64,000 bases of DNA from Diaporthe sp. PMI_573. Its lineage: Eukaryota > Ascomycota > Sordariomycetes > Diaporthales > Diaporthaceae. Under the pieces are notes generated by a model. It was not told the origin of the DNA. It did not search any database and worked only from the letters and a program-made list of their open reading frames with translations. Location: positions 558,001-622,000 of the forward strand of contig JAJTUP010000018.1 of assembly GCA_021399435.1 (NCBI GenBank). The letters run 5' to 3'. This document shows positions 10,309 to 21,260 of the stretch, piece by piece (the first letter of the stretch is position 1; every line of letters starts with the position of its first letter). The translations under genes were made by a program, and so were the position numbers.

Positions 10309-11072
10309 GGGGACGGGTCAGGAAGCCTCCGGAGGATTACTAGGGAGGACCGGTGATGTGGTAATGGAATTTGACGGGGACATCGATATGCCGGCTACGA
10401 CCACCAGTGAGACTGCGTTTAAAGCTGCAAAGGTGCTATTGATGGTGGTGGAGCTGCTGCTAGCAAGCCAAGGGCCCTGCCTCGGATACTGTTACACAGG
10501 GTTGGGACGATGTATCCATTCCTTGAGGTGGAAGAGGTATGTGCCCCGGTGGTGCCACAAGACGCGATAATGTTTTAGTCCATACAATAGAAATCATCTA
10601 ACTTGTATGGGCACTCACGTTCCTTTAGACCACAGTTGTGAGGACCGCCGCTTCCGAGGTCTGCCACCGCCAACAGACATCCCGGTACACTAAACGGACG
10701 ACTGCCCCGGAGCTCCTGGGCGCCGATAGTTGTGTATCGGCGCCGAAATGCCTGGCCACTGAGCTCCGGCTGAACGTAGTCCCAGAAAGGGCCGAGATGC
10801 CCACTGACTCACTATGACTCAAATTTCACACTGGGGGTCTCTTCCAGTTATGGCCAGTAAGTGGCCTGTCCTCAAGGTCGGCCCCGAAGTTTCCGTTCAA
10901 CATGACTAGCGGCGGTGTCTATGCACTTTCCAGCTGTGCATACAAAGTCGATTAGACTATATAATACATTGATACAAGATCATAGTTGAATTATGCTATG
11001 CGAGAATATCTTCATTTTTTCATTCAAGCTTTCAACGAAGACATCGATTAAAAGCTTACCAGCACAGCTATC
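10309..11072. other. intergenic, possible downstream exon and ADH promoter
   Basis: It contains an unassigned plus-strand frame (10358-10570) with three clustered Cys, possibly linked to the preceding small gene. TATATAATA at 10958-10966 is about 115 bp before the alcohol dehydrogenase ATG. Nothing else is supported. Confidence 0.4.
10958..10966 (+). promoter_or_regulatory. TATA box for the alcohol dehydrogenase gene
   Basis: TATATAATA about 107-115 bp upstream of the ATG at 11073. Position is consistent with a core promoter. Confidence 0.45.
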
Positions 11073-12059
11073 ATGAAAGCATTCCGATTCCTCGGCGCTG
11101 AAGAGGGCCTCGCCCTGCGAGAGCTACCGGTCCCCACCCCAGGCCCCGGCCAGGCCCTGATCCAGGTCAAAGCCGCCGGGCTCTGCCACTCAGACACGCA
11201 TGTCCTCCACGGCGGCGGCGCAGCCTGGATGTGCGCCCTACCAATCACGCTGGGCCACGAGATCGCAGGCATAATCACATCACTAGGCGACGGGCCCGCC
11301 CCTCCTTCACCATCGCCAGCAGCGGCCCTAAAAGTCGGCGACCGCGTGGCCGTTGCGTGCGTCGGGCACCCCATCCAGGAGCGCAACTTCCAAGAGGCGC
11401 TCGGCGTCGGCTGCGACGGCGGGTACGCTGACTACGCCGTGGCGCCGCTCAGGAACCTCGTCAGGTTGCCGGACGCGGTGAGCTTCGCCGACGCGGCCGT
11501 GGCGACCGACTCCGTGGCGACGGCGTACCACGCCGTCGTGGCCGAGGGCCGCGTGTCTGCGTCGACCACGGTCGCGGTGGTGGGCCTCGGCGGGCTCGGC
11601 CTGAACGGTGTCGCCGTGGCGGCGCTGCGCGGGGCGAGGGTGTTTGGCGTCGACATCAACACGGACAAGTTTGAGCAGGCGAGGACGCTGGGTGCCGTCG
11701 AGTGCGCCACGAGCCTCGGGGAGTTTGCGGGTGAGACATTTGATGTCGTGTTGGACTTTGCAGGCGCGCAGCAGACGGTCGAGGCGGCGGTGGCAGCTGT
11801 GCGGCCCGGCGGATGCGTGGTGCTGGTCGGACTGGCGGCGCAAAAGGTCCAGATCACCACCACGTCGCTGGTTACGCAGAATGTGTCGCTGAGGGGGTCG
11901 ACGAGTGCCAGTGTACAGGAATTCCGTGAGGTTCTGGATCTGCTGGCGTCGGGTTCACTTAAACCATATGTGCAGGAAATTCCCTTTGAGGATATCCCCA
12001 AGGGTCTCGAGATGCTAGGACGGGGTGAGGTTAACGGTCGGCTTTACACAATCCCATAG
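11073..12059 (+). CDS. zinc-type alcohol dehydrogenase (MDR superfamily)
   Basis: A medium-chain dehydrogenase/reductase of 328 residues in one exon, oxidising an alcohol or reducing a carbonyl with NAD(P). Visible motifs: GLCHSDTHVLHGG with the catalytic zinc Cys, GHEIAGII with the zinc His/Glu, and the Rossmann site VAVVGLGGLGLNG followed by an acidic residue in GVDIN, which favours NAD over NADP. The four-Cys lobe that binds structural zinc in classic alcohol dehydrogenases is missing; only scattered Cys (VACVGH, GVGCDGG) are present, as in several one-zinc MDR branches. An Ala/Pro-rich loop (GPAPPSPSPAAAL) is inserted before VGDRVAVAC. It is first of three same-strand enzyme genes. Substrate unknown. 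Confidence 0.9.
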   Translation: MKAFRFLGAEEGLALRELPVPTPGPGQALIQVKAAGLCHSDTHVLHGGGAAWMCALPITLGHEIAGIITSLGDGPAPPSPSPAAALKVGDRVAVACVGHPIQERNFQEALGVGCDGGYADYAVAPLRNLVRLPDAVSFADAAVATDSVATAYHAVVAEGRVSASTTVAVVGLGGLGLNGVAVAALRGARVFGVDINTDKFEQARTLGAVECATSLGEFAGETFDVVLDFAGAQQTVEAAVAAVRPGGCVVLVGLAAQKVQITTTSLVTQNVSLRGSTSASVQEFREVLDLLASGSLKPYVQEIPFEDIPKGLEMLGRGEVNGRLYTIP

Positions 12060-12738
12060 AGACATTATCCAAGATTCACAAGATTTTGAATTCGAATATC
12101 GAGTGCTCTGGGCTTCCATCTCGCCTAGACTGATTTACATTATGTTCGCAATGGAACTTGCGGCCGCATCATTTGTCAAATGTTCAGCAAGATCGAATCT
12201 ATGGGATCAAGACGTAGGCTTCGTCATATCCGGGAGAATTGACTTGCTCAGTCAGAGGCAGCGTAGTGATACCACCACAAATTGCATCAGGTGAAGCATA
12301 ATATAATTGTGTTAGACTCAAACTGTAGGATTTGAGTGTGATGGGTGGACCAATTAACCTTACGCCATCAGGAAAATGCGTCATGAAAGCAAAAACTTGC
12401 CAACACTCTCTTAGATACTGTCATACGAGGCCGACCAGATTTTCTTGCTATAAGGGTAGAAGAAACCTGACGCTTGACAGCGTTCTAGCACGTAGCAACA
12501 CCTCTCTGAAAGCATACAACATATTGGGGTCTAGGCAAAATTGGGCAAAGAATTAGCTGCTTCTCCGCACGTGATATTGCGGATACTGGATATATCCGTA
12601 CCAAATACTACATGCCCAGGTGCTGACGAATCACTCCCTGTCTGTGAGGGGAAGCTCTGACAATTACCAACCTAGAGCGGTGCGAATACACAACGAGTTT
12701 GTGGAGGAAGTCCGTGAGACAACATCGAAGATCATTGT
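12060..12738. other. intergenic, no supported gene
   Basis: Spacer between the alcohol dehydrogenase and the dienelactone-hydrolase-like gene. No ORF, repeat or RNA gene is supported. Confidence 0.5.
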
Positions 12739-13749
12739 ATGATCAGAATGGCGCAGCCAGCCGTCGACCAAGCCTACCTAGCCAAGCCGCCGGGCGATTG
12801 CTGCATTGCCGGAAACCTGCACGTCGGCGAGCCGCGCGGGACGCAGGAGACGATCGACGGGATAGACACCTACGTCGCTCACCCACCAGCAGGAAAGTCG
12901 AATGGAAATATCGTCCTGTGGTTCCCCGACGTCTGGGGTCTCTCCAACAATGGACTCCTTGTCATGGATGGCTTCGCAGACGCTGGGTACTTGACTGTTG
13001 GCCTTGACTACTTCAGAGGCGACCCTGTGTGGAAGCACCGCAAGGATCGGCATGATACGACAACCGATCCGGGCTTCGACTATGACGCGTGGAAAACGAA
13101 GCATCAGACTTTTGCAGCTGAGGCCGTTCCGAGATGGGTCGATGCAGTCAAGGCCAAGTACGGGGCAGCTGGGACAAAATATGCATGCGTAGGGTGAGAG
13201 GGCCCGAATCCCGGTCCAATACTTTCCTGTGAGATGGATGACAACTCACTGCTCAGGTACTGCTTCGGCGCCCCCTACGTCTGTGACCAGCTCGCCGAGG
13301 GTGGCATCTGCACCGCCGGAGCCTTCGCCCACCCGGCCTTTCTCAAGGAGAGCCATTTTGCAAATCTCAAGAGTCAGACTACCACCATCAGACAATAGAA
13401 GCTTGGCGATATTGACGACTTGAAACCAGGGCCGTTGTTCCTGTCATGTGCAGAGATCGACCATACGTTCGACGCTCAATCTCGGCGACGAGCGGTCGAC
13501 ATGCTCATCGCAGACAAGAAGCCATATCATGTGCAGCTCTTCTCGGGAGTTGAGCACGGGTTCGCATTGCGTGGTAACCAAGACGATCCGTACGAGAGTA
13601 AGTGAACCCAGAATCAGACCTCCCCCAACACCGTCAGGTTTACTCATGTGGCTGATGGTGTTGCAGGGTGGGCTAAGGAACAAAGTCTTCGTGGCATCGT
13701 CGATTGGTTTGACTGTTGGCTGGCTGGTGACTCGCCGCTCAAGAAGTAG
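12739..13749 (+). CDS. dienelactone hydrolase family protein
   Basis: An alpha/beta hydrolase of the dienelactone hydrolase type, which opens lactone or ester bonds. I resolve four exons: 12739-13193, 13257-13372, 13430-13597 and 13667-13749, giving 273 residues. The catalytic triad is present: Cys in GYCFGAPYV (formed across intron 1), Asp in AEIDHTF and His in VEHGFALR. Intron 1 (GTGAGA..TCAG) and intron 3 (GTAAGT..GCAG) are standard. Intron 2 (57 nt) has a weak GTCAGA donor, but its removal gives NLKRPLFLSCAE, the expected family continuity, and avoids an in-frame TAG. A second start ATG lies three codons in (MAQPAVDQ). No signal peptide is seen, so it is probably cytosolic. It lies between two dehydrogenases. 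Confidence 0.88.
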
Positions 13750-14204
13750 GGAGTCTTGACACTCCTGTGGCATTGATAGTACTCAACATGATGGAACAGT
13801 ATATATTTGGCTCCGTAGCTCCGAGCATCGCACGCTATCTGCGTAAATGCTGGTTCCGTTGTCAAGGGGTAATTGAGGTGAATTTCTTAAAATCTGGAAC
13901 CCAATCTGTCTTTAATCTTATCTTCTATATAGACAAATCCACAACTCAATCGACTGGCGAATCGTACAGATACGGCGGAGCTGTGAGCGGGGAGTTGGAG
14001 GCAGATCGAGGTGGTGATGATTGGCCTGCGGTACATCGCGCGGGATGAGGGGAAACCTTCCGACGTCGGTGGACGACGTATTCAAAATGCTGGAGCTTGG
14101 TCCTCGAATCTGATATAATGCTGAAGTAATTAACCCACCAAATTCGTTAGCTGTCACACATATATACCTCTGTGAACCTCACGCCATCGACCTCGTCTTG
14201 GAAA
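13750..14204. other. intergenic, promoter of the short-chain dehydrogenase
   Basis: No ORF is supported. AT-rich boxes lie near 13926-13931 and TATATA at 14161-14166; the latter is only about 40 bp from the ATG. Confidence 0.4.
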
Positions 14205-15381
14205 ATGACTCCACCGAGAGCGTTCGATTTTGGGGGAGACGTAGCCATCGTGTCGGGCGCCGGCTCACGAATGTCAGGTGAGGGCCACGGAATTCCCCTG
14301 GGTGCATCACCTAGGATCCCGAATAGTCGAGGGCTCACGTACTAATTACCTCATCTCAAGGCGAGATTGGCAACGGCCGAGCAACCGCAGTACTGCTCGC
14401 CCGGCACGGTGCCAAAGTCGCCCTTCTCGATAATAACCTCGAGTGGGTTCTGGAGACGAAAAGAATGATCAACGCAGAAGGCGGCATATCAGAGGCGATC
14501 CAGACCGATGTCACAGACGAAGAATCGTGCAGAAGGGCGATCTCGAAAACAGTCGAGCTGTTTGGGGCTGTGCATATCCTTGTGAACGTGGGTGAGTAGT
14601 CCAGTTGATCTGAGCCTGTCAAAAATGACTCTCAGATTCACCATTTTTTCATTCACAAATAAATATGCCTCTCCCAAAAGATTGCTGATGATATTCCACT
14701 ACTATGCAGTTGGCGTTGGCGGCGTTGTCGGCGACGCAACAAAGCTCGACCTAGCCGGATGGGACCGCGACATACGCATCAATGTGACCAGCATGGTCCT
14801 GATGTCCCGGCACGCCATCCCCGAGATGCGCAAGTCGGGCCGAGGCGCGATAGTAAACATGTCATCCGTGAGCGGGATCCTTGGCGGCAACCCGAGCCTG
14901 CTCTACGCCACGACCAAGGGGGCCATTATCCAGATGACGAGGGCCATGGCGGTGCACCACGGGAAGGAGAGCATACGCGTCAACTGCGTGGCCCCTGGGA
15001 TGGTTTATACTCCGATGGTGAGGAGTCGTGGGGGAGGGATGTCGGAGGAAATGAGAAAGGCGAGGATCGAGCAGAATCTTCTTGGGACGGAGGGCGCTGC
15101 GTGGGATGTTGGTTTCGGTGAGGTCTGCGTGCCAGGTCGGTGAAGAAATCTGCTGACGTTCACGTGTGAAGCAACGCTCTTTCTTTGTAGCAAGGAGGCT
15201 CGATGGATCACAGGGCTCATTATGCCGGTGGACGGCGGGGTAAGTAAATTTCAAACTCGTGACAGAGTGTGTTGTTAACGCATCGCAGACCACAGCTGGC
15301 CGTCCCGATAGGCCGGCGTTGGCGGAGGATACGCTGGCCACGAAGATGTCTGGTGAAGAAATCCAGAAGTCAAAGCTGTGA
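14205..15381 (+). CDS. short-chain dehydrogenase/reductase (SDR)
   Basis: A classical SDR oxidoreductase of 290 residues. Five exons: 14205-14277, 14361-14591, 14710-15117, 15172-15239 and 15289-15381; every junction keeps frame. Motifs: the cofactor loop VSGAGSRMSGEIGNGRA (spanning intron 1), Asp in ALLDNN at the end of beta 2 (NAD preference), LVNVVGVGG in place of the usual NNAG/NAG, the active-site Ser in NMSSVSG, and Tyr and Lys in YATTKGA. The family continuity WDVGFATLFLCSKEARWITG across intron 3 supports that splice. The C-terminal 30 residues (TTAGRPDRP..) are typical of fungal SDRs. It is third in the same-strand dehydrogenase/hydrolase run. Substrate unknown. Confidence 0.9.
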
Positions 15382-15582
15382 AGGTGAATGAAATTGGCTG
15401 CTGGATTTGGACCTCACGATGGAATCTAATTATCGAAACGTCTTTGGGTTTATTAATTTATTAAGGCTACCTAGGTTGCTCGCAAGATTGAAGCCTATCA
15501 CTAAAGACTACATGGACAGGAAGCCCATGATGGTATCTCGAACACGCCAAAATTACACAAATGGATTCATCCTCCTCAACCC

Positions 15583-16299
15583 TCAAGCCCATCGCATGTC
15601 GACGTCCAAGTCCCGCGAGATTGGGAAGATGCTGTCGTACCCTGTCACAATGTAGTTGAGCATACCATCTCTGACGTAGCCCCCATCGTCCCTATCCTCC
15701 ACCACCTCCTCGTTGGCAAAGTAGAGAATCTCCCTGAGAATATTCATCCGCCGCTGCGTCTGCGCGCGCACATACTCTCCGCTCAGCTCCTTCCTCTTGG
15801 CACTCAGGTGACGGTGCTTCCACCTGCAGTGCAAGCGGTGGCGGCTCCATTTCGAACAAAGCTCGAGTTTGAGTTGGTAAATGTTCCAAGACACTTTGGC
15901 GAGTCCTGTGGCCCCGTGCATATCCCGCGCTTGTTCTCGATATGTGATCTCCTTCTCCCGCTCAGTCTCGTGGATTTGCGCCAGGATTTCTGCCTCGTAG
16001 GTGAGATACTTTTGCTGGAGCGGGCGGGCGAGCTCGATGTCGCGGGTGAACAGCCAGTGGCGTTGCTTTTCGGTGAGGTAGTCTCGAAGGTCGGCGTACA
16101 GAGGCTCTTTGCCGCACTGGTACTCTTCTCGGATGCCCACACCAGAGTCTGCTGCGTACACGTTCCTTGCCCTGCAGACAGGGTATCGTGATAGAACTTG
16201 GGCCATGGTCTGCGAGGATATAGGCCGAAGAGGGTGGGTGATGGTGAAACTTCTGGGAAGCGGCTGCATCGGGACTGATGCAGTGCAGATTCCTGCCAA
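15583..16299 (-). CDS. hypothetical protein with coiled-coil-like helices
   Basis: A frame of 238 residues not matched to any family I know. A long charged helical region (about residues 65-215) is rich in Glu, Arg, Lys and Leu. The start is uncertain: Met 31 (MAQVLSRYPV) is a plausible alternative, and two charged coiled-coil-like minus-strand pieces upstream (about 16455-16570, MERLGKEAALRDELQD; and 16669-16926, LEKLSEEARKLELQ) could be 5' exons. I could not join them with clean splice sites. The 3' end lies near that of the convergent SDR gene. Confidence 0.5.
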   Translation of the reverse strand: MAGICTASVPMQPLPRSFTITHPLRPISSQTMAQVLSRYPVCRARNVYAADSGVGIREEYQCGKEPLYADLRDYLTEKQRHWLFTRDIELARPLQQKYLTYEAEILAQIHETEREKEITYREQARDMHGATGLAKVSWNIYQLKLELCSKWSRHRLHCRWKHRHLSAKRKELSGEYVRAQTQRRMNILREILYFANEEVVEDRDDGGYVRDGMLNYIVTGYDSIFPISRDLDVDMRWA

Positions 16300-17444
16300 C
16301 GTGGTTTTTGAAGATGAAGGCGACTGTCGTTCGTTGGTATGGGTGACTCTGTGATGCGGTTGAGAATTGTGAAGAGCTCTTTGGGTGGAAAAGGCTGTAG
16401 TGTTGTGATAGGTTTTGTAGTGTTTGACGCGAGAGAAACGACTTTCTGGATGAAACAGATATTTCGAGGCGTTCTTTTGCCCTTAAGTACTTTACCCAGG
16501 TGCAATTTCGAGCAATTTTGATATCTTGCAATTCATCTCTTAGTGCCGCTTCCTTGCCTAAGCGTTCCACTAACTACCTCCAGCCTATGTACCCGTGTGG
16601 ACAATTATGATCATTTTGGCCGCGGGTGAGTTTTAGAATTCTCTTAGGGAGGATGAAGACTGATGTGCCTAGAAGTGATGTTTCCACCAAGGTAGGCTTT
16701 GGCGTTGTAGCTCCAGCTTGCGTGCTTCTTCCGAAAGCTTCTCCAAGCGTCGTGTGGCACTCTCTGCGCGGTCGCAAATGCCACAAAGTTTATCTTTTAC
16801 CCGGGTCAATTCCGCAAGGGCGGCATGGCGCCATACAATGGGAGGCGGGGATGAATGTCCTTTTTGTGGTGATGAAGGAGGGAACATGACATGTATATCC
16901 AGGGCGATGTTGTTTATTCTGTCCATCGTGTCTGGTCAGTTGCAGCTCGAGTTCAGGTAGGAAACGTGGAAGGCTGCCATTGCTGCCGTGGAGGATAGTA
17001 AAAGTTTGAGGGATAGAAATGACTGTTCCCTGGGGGGCTCGAGCTCAAAATATATCCTGAGGCGCCTGAATTTAGTTTTGCAAGCAAGGCCTATAGTCAC
17101 CCATATCATGTGGCCCATAACCCGCCGGACTTCGAGATGAACGTGGTACTAGTATAAAAGCAAAACGCTACTATGTGATGGGCGAGTACTAGTGCCTCGT
17201 GTGACCATTAGGCCGAGCAAGTCAGAAGCCTGTCCTTCACAGAAATAATCTTTTGCAAGCACCTGACTTGCGTTTGACACCTGCCCAGCCTACCATTTGC
17301 AAATTCCGACTTTCCGAACATCACAGTACTACTTGACAACGCTGGTACTCGAGCCTCATACAACCATACCATTCCACAAAGAATCAGTATTGCTGCCCGA
17401 CTTCGACAGATAACCAACTTTCGAAGGACAAAGAAGAATCAACG
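16300..17444. other. intergenic or 5' exons of the upstream hypothetical gene
   Basis: It holds two minus-strand coding-like pieces (about 16455-16570 and 16669-16926) with heptad-like Leu/Glu/Arg patterns. They may belong to the hypothetical gene at 15583-16299 or be a separate short protein of 85 residues. The right part is promoter for the gene at 17445. Confidence 0.35.
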
Positions 17445-18644
17445 ATGCCTGACACAGAGGCTGGCCACAGCCAGCGAGATGGATCGGTACCACCGGGGAT
17501 GTCATATCAACCGCAAGGGCAATACCAACAAAATTCGAGATTCATGAGCGTTCTTCCGCTGGATTTAATACTTAATGTATTTGATGTCTTAGAAGCTCAT
17601 GACGCGATAGCCCTGTCCCTCACATGCAAGGGCCTCCATCACCACCTCTTCGCCGCCGCCAGATCCCGATTCAAGAACGCCAGCCGAGAAGGCAAGCGCA
17701 AGGTCCAGACGATGCTGGAGAAGACTCTGCCGCCCAATCAAATCTACTGCCCCTTTTGTCAGATCTTCCATACCCTGGACGGTAATTACCGCCGCACTAC
17801 TTGCCTGGAAAGCCAAGAACCCGGGGCCTTCGTAATCGCCGGACAGGTGTCGGGAATCATGACTCACAAGATGAAATACCTCGATGCGCGCTCACTCATG
17901 AACGCAGTGACCTTCAAGAGACAGTTGCCGAACAAGTTCCCAAAGTCATCAGGACAAGGACGGAAGCTTGTGGTAGGACCAGATGACAACTTTTGGATTC
18001 ATGGAGGGGAGGCAAAGGTGATGCGTGGCGAGTTGTTTATAAAGACAACCTCCATGCACTTACGCCGACAAGCCACGGGTGCAAACGAAGAGTTCACATA
18101 CAGGGTGTGCAAGCACTTGCAAATCCCTGCCCAGTTCCCACGCATGTGGACCACGATGTTCGCGCTGAAGAGGATAAACACCAGCACAGAAGAAGGGGAC
18201 CGGACAGCCGGGGGCGCTTGTCATACCTGCCATGCGGAGTGGTATCTGCGTGTCGAATTCGAAGGGGACGCAGCGACTGGGATCTGTGACAGTTGGGCGA
18301 TGGTGATCGACTCGTGGCACTGTCTGGGCAGTGTGCGATCACCGACTGACCCGATCTGGGCCAGGGCCGCGGGCGAGTCCACCTCATCGGAGCGCAGATG
18401 GGCTGCGGATGAGTGGCATTGCATTGATATCATGCGTTTGCGGAATTGGACAGATGGATCCCGAATGGGAGAGGTGGGACCACTTCGAAGGCTATGGGAT
18501 TTCTATCAGAAGTGTGGGTGGTCCCGGATCAACGACAAGCCTGATGAGCCTGCACGGCGCTCGAGACGGAATTCCACTGGGCGACTTGTCGAATACTTGT
18601 CTAGCTATAAAGTGGCTTCGGAGCAGCGAGGGTCTGCGGCTTGA
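17445..18644 (+). CDS. F-box-like protein
   Basis: A single-exon protein of 399 residues. After a Gln-rich head, residues of about 34-70 (MSVLPLDLILNVFDVLEAHD then ALSLTCKGLHHHLF) fit the F-box pattern: Leu-Pro, spaced Ile/Leu, then Leu-x-x-Thr-Cys-Lys. F-box proteins recruit targets to SCF ubiquitin ligases through Skp1. The rest has paired Cys (YCPFCQIFH, ACHTCHAEW) and many Trp, as in a large set of uncharacterised ascomycete F-box proteins; it may bind zinc. No known substrate domain (LRR, WD40) is seen. The F-box call rests on pattern only. Confidence 0.7.
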   Translation: MPDTEAGHSQRDGSVPPGMSYQPQGQYQQNSRFMSVLPLDLILNVFDVLEAHDAIALSLTCKGLHHHLFAAARSRFKNASREGKRKVQTMLEKTLPPNQIYCPFCQIFHTLDGNYRRTTCLESQEPGAFVIAGQVSGIMTHKMKYLDARSLMNAVTFKRQLPNKFPKSSGQGRKLVVGPDDNFWIHGGEAKVMRGELFIKTTSMHLRRQATGANEEFTYRVCKHLQIPAQFPRMWTTMFALKRINTSTEEGDRTAGGACHTCHAEWYLRVEFEGDAATGICDSWAMVIDSWHCLGSVRSPTDPIWARAAGESTSSERRWAADEWHCIDIMRLRNWTDGSRMGEVGPLRRLWDFYQKCGWSRINDKPDEPARRSRRNSTGRLVEYLSSYKVASEQRGSAA

Positions 18645-18872
18645 ACCTGGCTCTCTAGGCTCGAATGGGACATCAGTTTGGGCTTGTCACTCTGAATTGC
18701 ACTCTCAAAACACGACAAGTGGTGAGTTCTATTCGGGCGCCTGTGTCGCTAGAGTGGCGAATTAGGGAAGGTCTACATTTTACGGAGTACAGCCATCCAT
18801 TCCATCTCTTGATGTTAGAGATTAGTTTTAACGTGGGTGACCGCCTGCATAAGTTACAATCATCTTCAAAGT

Positions 18873-21260
18873 TCACCACATGCGGCCATCCCAGCCATCC
18901 ATCGCAGAACCGGCTCCCATCATGTCCAGGGAGAAGCCGTTGTTCCCTTCAATGAAGCCCAAATTTGTCAATTCATCTTGTCCCATGTCGCCCGAAAAGT
19001 CCAGCATGTCCATCAGGTAGTCTCCCGACCCTGATGAAACTAAGCCCGTGATACTAGGTTCAATGCCGTTAGTAGACTCGAGGGTGGGTTTAGAGGTTGA
19101 AGGGGAGAGGTTAGTATGACCAGCCGGTCCTCCGTGCAGGAAACTCCCACTGTCAGCGCTTAGTGAATCCTTCACCCCAACATCGGAGCCATAGCCACCC
19201 TGGCGTCCCTGGACCTGCCTAACATACCGAGCCTTCGCCATCAGCCTCCGAATAGGCTTCCATACCGTGCCCTTGGGCTCATTGACCCTCAGGATCCCTG
19301 ACTTATACACCCCCATGACGGCGTTCCAGGCGCGGTCACACTCGGCCGACGGGGGGCGGCAGCAGATCTCGGCCAGGACGTAGCCGATGGCGTGCCACTG
19401 CACGTAGGTCTTGGAGTACCACGCCCATTTCACGAGCTGCGGGTGGGTGAGGATGCTGGTCGAGAGCACGAGGACCTCGATGGACATTGTGAAGAGCTTG
19501 TCTCTGGTCTCTGAGTCGACTGGCTGCTTGGAATCTTGGCTGGACGGGGTATTTCCGCTACTGCTGCCGTGTGTGTCCACCGGTGTTGGGCTCCTCCGAG
19601 CATTTGAGTCGTTGCTGTTGGGACCTGGCTGGGGACGGTACACCAGGAGCCAGAAACGAGCAAAGATGATCTTGATGACCATGGCCGACATCAGTAGTAC
19701 GGGCTGCGACGGGTCGCAGTGACGCAGGTACTTTTCGGTGATCCTCTCAACGAAGCTTTCCACTATCGCCCTTCGCTCATCAACCGAGGGCTCAGTAGAT
19801 ACGCTGCCTCCTCCAGCCCTCCATGGTCCCCTCTGCAGGCCGGGACCAATCAGCTTGGTGTTAGATGCGGTGTTGATAGCCTCGCATCTAACCATGCAAA
19901 ACGTCATGTCCGTCCAGCCGTCGCGCTCAGGAGGAGGCTCTGTCATGTCGGGGTGGAGATCGCCGTCGTTGATGTGTAGAGGCAGCTTCGTGTCAGAGAA
20001 GAATTGGTGAAGGTTGGCTTCATGCTCCTGGTATTTGGATGAGTGCCCGTCGAGGACACAGATGTACCACCACAGTCGCCGTCGGAGCTCGGTCTCGAAT
20101 GGCTTCAGCCCAAAGACTGTGCCGTCGCGATGAAGGCCCATGCTCTGCGCAACATAGAAGACCAGAGCTGTGAGCGACCAGGTGGTGCGTGAATCGTCTT
20201 GATTCCGGAGGGCTGACAGGAAAAGGACGGCCGCCTGGAGGAGAACCATGCTGTGCGTGTTGAGCAGATCGGCCCGAGCAAGCGCTTGCTCGACGCCGAA
20301 CCGATATTTCTCAGTGGCAGCCTCTCTTGTTAAACCCAAGAGTGACATGCACTGATCGTTTGGTAGACTGATAGTGGTTGAGTAGTAGATGGCAAACAAA
20401 AGGGCTTCCGTGTTCTTGTCCAACGAGTCCAGGGAAGCAATTGCGTCCCAATACGACTTGGACAGCGTTGGCATATGGAACAGGCGAATCACCGGCGACA
20501 CGTTGTCTGTGAATACTGCAAACAAATTCACCGCCTGTGGCAGAGTTGGATGATATGAGCGCAAGGAGTATGCGAGTGCACGGAATCCGAACAGCGCTGC
20601 GTTGGAGCCCGATTGCCCAGAGTCTGATGCTGGTGGGACAGGTTCTAGATCGGTCACATCATCGTCACTTTCCTCGTCCTCGGCTTCTTGGACCATGTCG
20701 CGGATGCCGTCAATCTGCAGTCCACATCAGTCAACTACCAACCGCAGCAGTGTCGTTGGTCCTACTTCGTTTGCCAGGTTTGCCCAGAGCACATTACCGA
20801 CGTAGTAGCTCATCGAGTCACTGACCACCAGCCGGCCAAACTGGACATCGAGTGAAGAGCTGTTCGGCACCTGAACTTCGGACGACTCGCCGGACGGTGT
20901 GAATAACACCTGTTTGTCATCCCCCTCTGACTTTGCAGAGCGCTGTGCAGGGTCTGCATCCTGAGGTTGGCCAGCGTTTGCAGCATCGACATCGTCTGTA
21001 TTCTCGGATGCGAGGCGCTTGATGATGTGCTCAAGCCGGCTGAGCTTGTCTATGAGCTGCGCATTCTCGGTCCGGCGCGACCGCTTCGGTGCTCTCCCCG
21101 GCCCGGCAGGGTACAGGCAGGTTTGGCCCGACCGAGCACAGTGCGAGCAAGGCTGTTGGCGGTCACACTTCACCTTGCGCTGCCGACAGAGCTCGCAGCT
21201 GCGGATGTGTGGGAACGGCGCTGCAGCAGGGGACGCCTGCGAGGTGCCAGTGTCCGCCAT
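18873..21260 (-). CDS. Zn2Cys6 transcription factor with fungal-specific TF domain
   Basis: A nuclear regulator of 778 residues in two exons (20766-21260 and 18873-20714), with a 51 nt intron at 20715-20765 (GTAGGA..GCAG) joining LANE to IDGIRDM. The N-terminal binuclear zinc cluster CELCRQRKVKC..CSHCARSGQTC (residues 22-48) has standard Cys spacing C-x2-C-x6-C-x5-C-x2-C-x6-C, followed by a basic linker (APKRSRR) and a short dimerisation helix (LIDKLSRLEHIIKRL). The middle region has fungal-specific TF features: VAQSMGLHRDGTVFG, then ELRRRLWWYICVLDG, then LPLHINDGDL. An acidic stretch EAEDEESDDDVTD follows the intron. It is tail-to-tail with the F-box-like gene. The target genes are unknown; the enzyme run at 11-15 kb is one possibility but there is no direct evidence. 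Confidence 0.93.

Noticed and set aside
11328..12001. Long minus-strand ORFs
   Set aside because: Shadows of the GC-rich alcohol dehydrogenase gene.
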